From: Streptococcus bovimastitidis | Lineage (GTDB): Bacteria; Bacillota; Bacilli; Lactobacillales; Streptococcaceae | Assembly (NCBI RefSeq): GCF_001885095.1 | Contig: NZ_LZDD01000002.1 | Location: 459,400-523,399, forward strand | Length of the DNA: 64,000 nt | Direction of reading: 5' to 3' | Shown here: positions 57,090 through 64,000 of the stretch, one piece after another | How positions within the stretch are numbered: the first letter of the stretch is position 1 | Layout: every line of letters begins with the position of its first letter | Notes under the pieces: generated by a model | What the model was told of the DNA's origin: nothing | Databases searched by the model: none | The model's input: the letters and a program-made list of their open reading frames with translations, nothing else | Position numbers and translations under genes: made by a program

Positions 57090-58379
57090 ATGATGAAAAA
57101 GCTATTCGTTTTAATGATGATGGTCTTTTTTGTGTCTCCTTTACCGGTTATTAGTACTGAAAAAGAGACTTCATTTTCAAATGCTAAAATCCATCCTCTG
57201 ACGGAAAATGTCATTACGAATTCCCTCTACTACAAGTCTATTCCTAGTAATCCAAATCTCTATTATGAAAGCAATACTTACTCAGATCCTGAGTTAAGTA
57301 TTTTTGCTAAAGTTTTAGAGCCTAATGCTAATTTTGCGATTGAGGATTTGGTCTTAAATCAAGAAAATATTCCTGTTTTCAAATTATCAGATGGCACTTA
57401 CATTGAGGCTAATCGACAAATCATTTATGATGATGCGACTATAGAAGAAGTTGCTGTGGATAAAACCTTTTGGTTACCAGAAAATTTCACTGTCTATAAA
57501 GAACCTTATGTGAAGGGTGTTGACTCCCTTAAAACGGATTTAAAAGCTTTTACCAAGGTCCATGCTGATCAATTAGTTCAAACGCAACAAGGTCTCTATT
57601 ATCGGATTAATGGTAAGGGCTGGATTTCTGACAAGGAATTATCACTCGCTGATAACCGCATGGTTAAAGTGCAACAAGTTTTAAGTCAAAAATATAATAA
57701 AGGCAACTATTCTATTTATGTCAAGCAACTTGATACGCAAGCTAGTGCCGGAATCAATGCTGATAAGATGATGTATTCTGCTAGTATTGCTAAGTTGGCT
57801 ACCTTGTATTTTGTTCAAAATCAGATTAGCAATGGTCAAGTAAGTCCTGATAAAAAATTGAAATATGTGAAAGATGTTAATCATTTTGAGGGTGATTATG
57901 ACCCATCTGGTAGCGGGGAAATTGCTAAAACTGCTGACAATAAAGAGTATTCTGTTTCTGAATTATTAAAGGCCATCGCCCAACATTCTGATAATGTGGC
58001 AACTAATATTTTAGGGTATTACCTTGCTAATAAGTATGATCAAAATTTCTATTCACAAATTAATGCGGTGTCAGGTATTTCATGGAATATGGAGAAACGC
58101 ATGATGTCTTCTCGAGCAGCAGCTAATGTTATGGAGTCCATTTATTATCAAAAGGGAGATATCATTTCTTACCTGTCTAAGACTGATTTTGATAATAAAA
58201 GAATTTCCAAAAATATTGACGTGCCTGTTGCTCATAAAATCGGTGATGCTTACGATTATAAGCATGATGTTGCTATTGTTTATGGTGATTCACCTTTTAT
58301 TATTTCTATTTTTACTGATAAAGCGTCTTATGACGATATTACTAAAATTGCGGACGATGTGTATTCGATATTAAAATGA
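57090..58379 (+). CDS. Secreted serine hydrolase of the beta-lactamase class A fold
   Basis: 429 residues. Signal peptide (about residues 1-23), an SH3-like N-terminal part (to about 200), then a penicillin-recognising domain: SASIAK with Ser232-x-x-Lys235, HSDN as the SDN motif (about 300), and HKIGDA in place of KTG (about 385). It is a streptococcal origin-region protein (SP_0010-like). It may hydrolyse or bind wall peptides rather than confer resistance. AAAGGAG precedes two ATGs (57090 and 57093). Confidence 0.82.
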   Translation: MMKKLFVLMMMVFFVSPLPVISTEKETSFSNAKIHPLTENVITNSLYYKSIPSNPNLYYESNTYSDPELSIFAKVLEPNANFAIEDLVLNQENIPVFKLSDGTYIEANRQIIYDDATIEEVAVDKTFWLPENFTVYKEPYVKGVDSLKTDLKAFTKVHADQLVQTQQGLYYRINGKGWISDKELSLADNRMVKVQQVLSQKYNKGNYSIYVKQLDTQASAGINADKMMYSASIAKLATLYFVQNQISNGQVSPDKKLKYVKDVNHFEGDYDPSGSGEIAKTADNKEYSVSELLKAIAQHSDNVATNILGYYLANKYDQNFYSQINAVSGISWNMEKRMMSSRAAANVMESIYYQKGDIISYLSKTDFDNKRISKNIDVPVAHKIGDAYDYKHDVAIVYGDSPFIISIFTDKASYDDITKIADDVYSILK

Positions 58380-59647
58380 CCTATTCAAAAATTTATGACT
58401 ATTGTGTTCAAAAAAACTTTTTTAAAAACCATGACAAGGTTCTGATAGCTGTTTCAGGTGGAGTAGATTCAATGAATTTACTGCACTTTTTGCATTTATA
58501 TAAGGAGCAACTAGAAATTGAGATTGCTATTGCCCATATCAATCACAAACAGCGTCAAGAATCTGATTTAGAGGAGACCTATTTAAAGTCTTGGGCTCAG
58601 GAAAATAAGATTCCAATCTATATTAGTCACTTTACGGGTGCTTTCTCAGAGGAAAAGGCGCGTGCTTTTCGTTATGACTTTTTTAAAAAGGTCATGTTTG
58701 AAGAGAGCTATACGGCTTTGGTGACGGCCCATCATGTGGATGATCAAATTGAAACCATTATGATGCGTTTGGTAAGGGGAAGTCTTTTACGATATTTGTC
58801 TGGAATAAAAGAGGTTCAAACGATTACTGAAGGGCAAGTGATTCGGCCTTTCTTAACTCTAAGGAAAGAGGATTTGCCAGCTATTTTCCACTTTGAAGAT
58901 GCTAGTAATGCAGGTCAGGATTTCTTTAGGAATCGCATCCGCAACCATTACTTACCTCTATTGGAAAGCGAGAATCCTAGATTTAGTGAGTCCCTACTGT
59001 CTCTTTCGCAAGAATCCACATTGCTCTTAGAAGCCTTATCTGATTTAACAACAAGCTTGGATTTTCAGGATAGGTCTGTTTTTTCAGCTCAAACGGATGC
59101 TGTTCAGTTTTATTTATTGCAAAAATACCTGACTGCTTTTCCAAATTTACAGCTTTCTCGCAAGCAATTTCAGGAGTTATTGCATATTCTTAGTCATAAA
59201 AAAGAAGGTCATTTTCCTCTTAAACAGGGATATGAGCTGATTTTAACAGATAGCCTATTTTTTATTGCAAAAATCAGCCCTGAGACGGAGTCCAATTTCC
59301 AAGAGCTTTTGTTAGAATATGACTCTAGTATTTCTTTCCCACCTTTTAAGTTTACTTTTTCTGACGAGAAAGCTGATAGGTCTGGTGAATTCATTATTCC
59401 ACTCTTCAGTTTAGAACCTATCACGCTGCGAAAGCGGCAGCCAGGGGATAAAATTGATTTTGGGTCTTTTAGTAAGAAACTCAGAAGACTTTTCATTGAT
59501 GAGAAATTTTCCATAAAAGAAAGAGAAGAAGCTATTGTTGGGGTTCAAGAAAACCAGGTGATTTTTGTCCTAGTGGCAGGTCAAACTTATTTGAGAAAAG
59601 CGCTAAATAGTGATATAATAAAGGCTAAACTCTATATTGAAAAATGA
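58376..59647 (+). CDS. tilS: tRNA(Ile)-lysidine synthetase
   Basis: 423 residues. The PP-loop VSGGVDS is at residues 26-32, AHINHKQRQES and TAHHVDDQIET follow, and the C-terminal domain has LRKRQPGDKIDF and LRRLFIDEKFSIKERE. It converts cytidine-34 of tRNA-Ile(CAU) to lysidine, so it is essential. Overlaps the serine hydrolase by 4 bases. Confidence 0.96.
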   Translation: MTYSKIYDYCVQKNFFKNHDKVLIAVSGGVDSMNLLHFLHLYKEQLEIEIAIAHINHKQRQESDLEETYLKSWAQENKIPIYISHFTGAFSEEKARAFRYDFFKKVMFEESYTALVTAHHVDDQIETIMMRLVRGSLLRYLSGIKEVQTITEGQVIRPFLTLRKEDLPAIFHFEDASNAGQDFFRNRIRNHYLPLLESENPRFSESLLSLSQESTLLLEALSDLTTSLDFQDRSVFSAQTDAVQFYLLQKYLTAFPNLQLSRKQFQELLHILSHKKEGHFPLKQGYELILTDSLFFIAKISPETESNFQELLLEYDSSISFPPFKFTFSDEKADRSGEFIIPLFSLEPITLRKRQPGDKIDFGSFSKKLRRLFIDEKFSIKEREEAIVGVQENQVIFVLVAGQTYLRKALNSDIIKAKLYIEK

Positions 59648-59662
59648 AGAAAAGGTGACAGC

Positions 59663-60205
59663 ATGCTTGAGCAAGATATTAAAAAAGTTCTTTATTCTGA
59701 AGAAGATATCATTTTAAAAACTAAAGAACTAGGCGAACAGCTGACTAAGGATTATCAAGGTAAAAATCCTTTAATGGTTGGTGTTTTGAAAGGTTCAGTA
59801 CCTTTTATGTCAGAATTGATGAAACACATTGATACACACGTGGAAATTGATTTTATGGTCGTTTCAAGTTATCATGGTGGTACAACAAGTAGTGGCGAAG
59901 TTAAAATTTTAAAAGATGTTGATACAAATATTGAAGGTCGGGACATTATTTTTGTAGAGGATATTATCGATACTGGTCGTACTTTACTCTATTTAAGAGA
60001 TATGTTTAAATACCGTAAGGCAAACTCTGTTAAAATTGCTACTCTATTTGATAAACCTGAAGGTCGTGTGGTTGATATTGAAGCAGACTATGTTTGTTAT
60101 GATGTGCCAAACGAATTTATTGTTGGTTTTGGTTTAGATTACGCTGAAAATTATCGTAATCTTCCCTATGTAGGAGTATTAAAGGAAGAAGTCTATTCTA
60201 AATAG
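59663..60205 (+). CDS. hpt: Hypoxanthine phosphoribosyltransferase
   Basis: 180 residues. The PRPP-binding [14 protein letters not shown] (about residues 101-114) and [18 protein letters not shown] are intact. It salvages hypoxanthine and guanine. tilS-hpt-ftsH is a stable order in Firmicutes. AAAGGTG precedes the ATG. Confidence 0.96.
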   Translation: MLEQDIKKVLYSEEDIILKTKELGEQLTKDYQGKNPLMVGVLKGSVPFMSELMKHIDTHVEIDFMVVSSYHGGTTSSGEVKILKDVDTNIEGRDIIFVEDIIDTGRTLLYLRDMFKYRKANSVKIATLFDKPEGRVVDIEADYVCYDVPNEFIVGFGLDYAENYRNLPYVGVLKEEVYSK

Positions 60206-60226
60206 AAAAAGGTTAGTTGTTACTTT

Positions 60227-62203
60227 ATGAAAAATAATAAAAATAATGGTTTTGTAAAAAATTCATTTGTCTATATTATTGTTATTGTTCTTGTTATTAC
60301 AGGATTTCAATATTATTTAAGAGGGACAAGTACACAAAGCCAACAGATTAGTTATTCTAAACTAATCAAACAAATTAAAGCTGGGGACGTTAAATCAATA
60401 TCCTACCAGCCTAGTGGAAGTATCATTGAAGTTAAAGGAAAATATGAGAAACCACAAAAATCTGAACTTGATCAAAACTTATCATTCTTTGGTACAGGTT
60501 CTTCAAATAAGGTGTCAGAGTTTACTGCCTTAGCTTTACCTACTGATTCCACATTAAAGGAAATTACCTCCGCAGCAGATAAAAATGGAACTACGATTAC
60601 TGTAAAACAGGAAAGTTCTAGTGGTGCTTGGGTTTCTTTCTTAATGAGCTTCTTACCTATCATTATCTTCGCTGGGTTCATGATGATGATGATGAATCAA
60701 GGTGGTGGCGGTGCACGTGGTGCCATGAGTTTTGGTAAAAATAAAGCTAAATCTCAAAGTAAAGGTGATGTCAAAGTTCGCTTTACAGATGTTGCTGGTG
60801 CAGAAGAAGAAAAACAAGAACTTGTTGAAGTTGTTGATTTCCTTAAAAATCCTAAAAAATATAAAGCTTTGGGTGCACGTATTCCCTCAGGTGTCTTATT
60901 AGAGGGCCCTCCAGGAACAGGTAAAACATTACTTGCAAAAGCCGTTGCTGGTGAAGCCGGTGTTCCATTCTTTAGTATCTCAGGTTCTGACTTTGTTGAA
61001 ATGTTCGTCGGTGTAGGTGCAAGCCGTGTCCGTTCACTCTTCGAAGATGCTAAAAAAGCTGAACGTGCTATCATCTTTATTGATGAAATTGATGCTGTTG
61101 GTAGACGACGTGGCGCTGGTATGGGTGGCGGTAACGATGAACGGGAACAAACTTTGAACCAACTCTTAATTGAGATGGATGGTTTTGAAGGGAATGAAAG
61201 TATCATTGTTATTGCAGCAACTAACCGTAGTGATGTTCTAGACCCCGCTTTACTTAGACCAGGTCGTTTTGACCGTAAGGTTCTGGTTGGTCGTCCTGAC
61301 GTTAAAGGCCGTGAAGCTATTTTAAAAGTTCATGCTAAGAATAAGCCTTTGGCAGATGATGTAAACTTGAAAGTAGTGGCTCAACAAACTCCGGGATTTG
61401 TTGGGGCAGATCTTGAAAATGTATTAAACGAAGCAGCTTTAGTAGCGGCTCGAAGAAACAAAGCTAAGATTGATGCTAGTGATATTGACGAAGCAGAAGA
61501 TAGAGTCATTGCAGGTCCATCTAAGAAAGATAGAACAATTTCAAAACGTGAACGTGAAATGGTTGCCTATCATGAAGCTGGTCACACAATTGTAGGTTTA
61601 ATCTTATCAAATGCGCGTGTTGTTCATAAAGTTACTATTGTTCCTCGTGGTCGTGCGGGTGGTTATATGATTGCCCTTCCTAAAGAAGACCAGATGTTAC
61701 TTTCTAAGGATGATTTGAAAGAACAACTTGCAGGTCTTATGGGTGGACGTGTTGCTGAAGAGATTATCTTTAATGCTCAAACAACAGGGGCTTCAAATGA
61801 CTTTGAACAAGCCACTCAAATGGCTAGAGCGATGATTACGGAATATGGTATGAGTGAAAAACTTGGACCTGTTCAATATGAAGGTAATCATGCGATGATG
61901 CCAGGTCAAATCTCTCCAGAGAAATCATATTCTGCTCAAACAGCACAAATGATTGACGAAGAGGTTAGAGCTTTACTAAATGAGGCTCGTAATAAGGCAG
62001 CTGATATTATCAATGAAAATAGAGAAACACATAAGTTAATTGCTGAAGCTCTATTGAAATACGAAACATTGGATGCTGCACAAATTAAATCAATTTTTGA
62101 AACAGGTAAAATGCCTGAAAATCCCGACTCTGAAAATGAAGATGTTCATGCATTATCATATGAAGAAATTAAAGAAAAATTGGTTGAAGAAGACGAAAAA
62201 TAA
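60227..62203 (+). CDS. ftsH: ATP-dependent zinc metalloprotease FtsH
   Basis: 658 residues. Two membrane helices (about 12-28 and 137-155) flank an extracellular part; AAA Walker A GPPGTGKT (about 228), [13 protein letters not shown], second-region GRFDRKV, and the zinc site HEAGH (about 449-453). It removes damaged membrane proteins and controls stress. It ends in an acidic tail. Confidence 0.98.
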   Translation: MKNNKNNGFVKNSFVYIIVIVLVITGFQYYLRGTSTQSQQISYSKLIKQIKAGDVKSISYQPSGSIIEVKGKYEKPQKSELDQNLSFFGTGSSNKVSEFTALALPTDSTLKEITSAADKNGTTITVKQESSSGAWVSFLMSFLPIIIFAGFMMMMMNQGGGGARGAMSFGKNKAKSQSKGDVKVRFTDVAGAEEEKQELVEVVDFLKNPKKYKALGARIPSGVLLEGPPGTGKTLLAKAVAGEAGVPFFSISGSDFVEMFVGVGASRVRSLFEDAKKAERAIIFIDEIDAVGRRRGAGMGGGNDEREQTLNQLLIEMDGFEGNESIIVIAATNRSDVLDPALLRPGRFDRKVLVGRPDVKGREAILKVHAKNKPLADDVNLKVVAQQTPGFVGADLENVLNEAALVAARRNKAKIDASDIDEAEDRVIAGPSKKDRTISKREREMVAYHEAGHTIVGLILSNARVVHKVTIVPRGRAGGYMIALPKEDQMLLSKDDLKEQLAGLMGGRVAEEIIFNAQTTGASNDFEQATQMARAMITEYGMSEKLGPVQYEGNHAMMPGQISPEKSYSAQTAQMIDEEVRALLNEARNKAADIINENRETHKLIAEALLKYETLDAAQIKSIFETGKMPENPDSENEDVHALSYEEIKEKLVEEDEK

Positions 62204-62208
62204 AAAGG

Positions 62209-62238
62209 ATCCAGAGATTAATTATCTCTGGATTTTTT
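62209..62238 (+). terminator. ftsH: ftsH terminator
   Basis: ATCCAGAGAT (62209-62218) pairs with ATCTCTGGAT (62224-62233), followed by six T. Confidence 0.88.
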
Positions 62239-62302
62239 GAATATTTACAGCTATCAGTATCTGTGTTAAACTATTTAATATTTATATACTAGAAAGTTGA
62301 TT

Positions 62303-63709
62303 ATGGATTTATTTCGGATAAAAAATAACAGTAGTAAAAAAACTGAAATGAGACGTCATTTGAAAGTTCAAGATTTAGTCTTTTTAGGTCTTGGCTCAAT
62401 GGTGGGTACGGGTATCTTTACGATTACTGGTATAGGTGCTGCTCAATATGCTGGACCTGCTTTAACAATTTCAATTATTTTGTCAGCAGCAGCTGTAGCA
62501 ATATTAGCACTATTTTATGCTGAATTTTCATCTCGAATACCAGCAAATGGAGGAGCATATAGCTATGTATATGCTACTTTAGGTGAATTTCCAGCTTGGA
62601 TAGTAGGTTGGTACATTATCATGGAATTTCTGACAGCTATTTCTAGTGTGGCTGTTGGCTGGGGAAGTTACTTAAAAGGACTTTTAGCTAATTTTGGGAT
62701 ACATATTCCAACAGCATTAAATGGAACTTTTAATCCGAATAAAGGAACATATATAGACCTTTTACCAGTTTTAGTCATGTTTATTGTAACGGCAATTGTT
62801 TTAATGAATTCAAAAACAGCTTTACGATTTAATTCATTACTAGTAATCCTTAAGTTTTCTGCATTAGCATTATTTATTCTTGTAGGTATCTTTTTTATTA
62901 AGTCAAATAATTGGACACCTTTCGCACCTTATGGCCTTGGTCAGTTTTATGGTGGTAAATCAGGTATATTTGCTGGAGCATCAGTAATGTTCTTCGCTTT
63001 TTTAGGTTTCGAGTCTATTTCAATGACAGTTGATGAAGTTCAAGAGCCCCAAAAGACAATTCCAAGAGGAATAACCCTTTCTCTAGTCATTGTAACAATT
63101 TTATATATAGTGGTTACAACAATTCTGACAGGAATAGTTTACTATAAAGATTTAAACGTTCCCGACGCCGTGTCTTTTGCTTTAAGATCAGTTGGTATGG
63201 ATTGGGCTGCGAACTACATCTCAATTGTAGCAGTTATGACATTAATAACGGTTTGTATTTCAATGACTTTTGCATTAGCAAGAATTGTATATACGATTAG
63301 TCGAGACGGATTACTTCCAAAATCGCTTCACAAAGTAACTCAAAATAGTTTTGTTCCCCGTAATGCAACTCTTGTAGTTGGAGCCATTTCAATGGTATGT
63401 GCTGGAATGGTACCCTTAAACAGTCTTGCTGAATTTGTTAACATTTGTACACTTGCATATTTGATAATAATGTCGTTTGCAATTATCGTACTACGTAAGA
63501 AAAATGGAGCTCCAAAAAATGGTGAATTTAAAACGCCACTAGTTCCAATACTTCCGATCCTAGCAATCATAATCTGTGCTTCCTTCATGTCACAGTATAT
63601 GAAAATCACTTGGATTGCATTTGGTCTATCAACACTATTAGGTACATTAATCTACTTTATTTATGGTTACCGAAATTCAGAAGAAAGCAAAAATGAAACT
63701 AATCACTGA
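62303..63709 (+). CDS. APC-family amino acid permease
   Basis: 468 residues, 12 predicted helices. LGLGSMVGTGIFTITGIGAAQYAGPALTISIILSAA is the APC N-terminal signature (the GTGIF substrate loop), and FLGFESISMTVDEVQEPQKTIPRGI is the conserved third block of cationic-type transporters. A transporter of cationic or branched amino acids is likely; substrate not proven. It uses an ATG at 62303 (AGAAAG before it); TTG at 62297 is an alternative. Confidence 0.85.
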   Translation: MDLFRIKNNSSKKTEMRRHLKVQDLVFLGLGSMVGTGIFTITGIGAAQYAGPALTISIILSAAAVAILALFYAEFSSRIPANGGAYSYVYATLGEFPAWIVGWYIIMEFLTAISSVAVGWGSYLKGLLANFGIHIPTALNGTFNPNKGTYIDLLPVLVMFIVTAIVLMNSKTALRFNSLLVILKFSALALFILVGIFFIKSNNWTPFAPYGLGQFYGGKSGIFAGASVMFFAFLGFESISMTVDEVQEPQKTIPRGITLSLVIVTILYIVVTTILTGIVYYKDLNVPDAVSFALRSVGMDWAANYISIVAVMTLITVCISMTFALARIVYTISRDGLLPKSLHKVTQNSFVPRNATLVVGAISMVCAGMVPLNSLAEFVNICTLAYLIIMSFAIIVLRKKNGAPKNGEFKTPLVPILPILAIIICASFMSQYMKITWIAFGLSTLLGTLIYFIYGYRNSEESKNETNH

Positions 63710-63727
63710 TTAGTTTCATTTAATTTT
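63691..63727 (+). terminator. Terminator after the APC permease
   Basis: AAATGAAACTAATC (63691-63704) pairs with GATTAGTTTCATTT (63708-63721); the next bases are T-rich. The stem includes the stop codon. Confidence 0.85.
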
Positions 63728-63766
63728 TTAATCGAAAATAAATTTTAAAAAAGAAGTTGAATTCTA

Positions 63767-64000
63767 TTGACAAACAATTCTAAAGTGAGTATACTTATAA
63801 AGCTGTCAAAAAGGCAGAATATCAATAAAAAATGCCAAAGAAAAGTCAAAAAAAGTATTGACAAAGGCATAGTGACCTGATAGAATATAATAGTTGTCTC
63901 GTAAGAGATGGCAAGACCTTTGAGAACTGAATAAGACAAGAAAAACCAAATGTGAGGGTGATATGTTAAGAAGCATATTATCCGTCAATGAAGTAAAAAA
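63767..64000 (+). promoter_or_regulatory. rRNA operon promoters and pre-16S leader
   Basis: Two tandem promoters: TTGACA (63767-63772), 17 bases, TATACT (63790-63795); and TTGACA (63858-63863), 17 bases, TAGAAT (63881-63886), overlapping TATAAT (63886-63891). The sequence then reads GACCTTTGAGAACTGAATAAG and ends in a leader typical of the region before 16S rRNA in streptococci. The 16S gene is beyond the window edge. Confidence 0.8.

Overview
The window is a low-GC Firmicute chromosome segment spanning the replication origin of a Streptococcus, most likely of the pyogenic group (the S. pyogenes / S. uberis / S. iniae type). Three things support this. The dnaA-dnaN-DUF951-ychF-pth-mfd-flippase-rqcP-divIC-small ORF-serine hydrolase-tilS-hpt-ftsH-amino acid permease-rRNA order is the classic streptococcal origin arrangement. 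The left arm (mnmG, mnmA, ecfT/A2/A1, pgsA, rodZ, M16 pair, recF, guaB, trpS, YfhO, rlmH, htrA, parB) is also streptococcal. parS and DnaA boxes are clustered around dnaA. The species cannot be fixed from this sequence alone.

Layout. Positions 1-3858: a leftward fatty-acid or acyl-CoA catabolism operon (two 3-hydroxyacyl-CoA dehydrogenases, a glutaryl-CoA-dehydrogenase-type acyl-CoA dehydrogenase, a thiolase), cut by the window edge. 3914-5660: a leftward ArsR regulator / eight-to-ten-helix permease / Cys-rich thioredoxin operon. 5706-12130: accessory envelope and stress genes, including a NUDIX hydrolase, a PadR-DUF1700-DUF4097 operon with three operator copies, DUF1304, YhgE/Pip, a TetR regulator and an N-terminally truncated NUDIX gene. 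12250-19400: leftward housekeeping genes (rpsD with its leader, Veg-like protein, dnaB-type helicase, rplI, gdpP, mnmG). 19409-21229: a frameshifted NUDIX pseudogene carrying a perfect parS, then mnmA. 21483-23670: rightward L-serine dehydratase (sdaAB, sdaAA) and a HAD phosphatase. 23828-31338: leftward lysozyme-like surface protein, ECF transporter module, pgsA, rodZ and two M16-family proteins. 31339-42570: yaaA-recF, a sugar-transporter-like permease, guaB, trpS with a T-box, a YitT protein, an ABC-F protein and YfhO. 42592-43022: three tRNAs. 43075-47513: rlmH, htrA, parB, dnaA and the origin elements. 47545-63709: the rightward leading-strand arm from dnaN to an APC permease. The last 230 bases are the promoters and leader of an rRNA operon whose 16S gene lies beyond the window.

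How it works together. ParB (45026) has three good parS sites here. DnaA has box clusters before htrA, before dnaA and between dnaA and dnaN, the last followed by five CTA trios that mark the likely unwinding site. Cell-envelope and division functions (rodZ, pgsA, divIC, flippase, YfhO, htrA, lysozyme-like protein, gdpP) surround the origin. I found no insertion sequence, prophage, CRISPR array or recognisable defence island. The most unusual items are regulatory and decay signals: a shared 29-bp inverted-repeat motif in two distant intergenic regions, a terminator-like nested hairpin with its own extended -10 promoter upstream of the M16 genes, the PadR triple operator, a duplicated terminator with compensatory stem changes, an asymmetric ABC-F protein, and the uncommon beta-oxidation operon.
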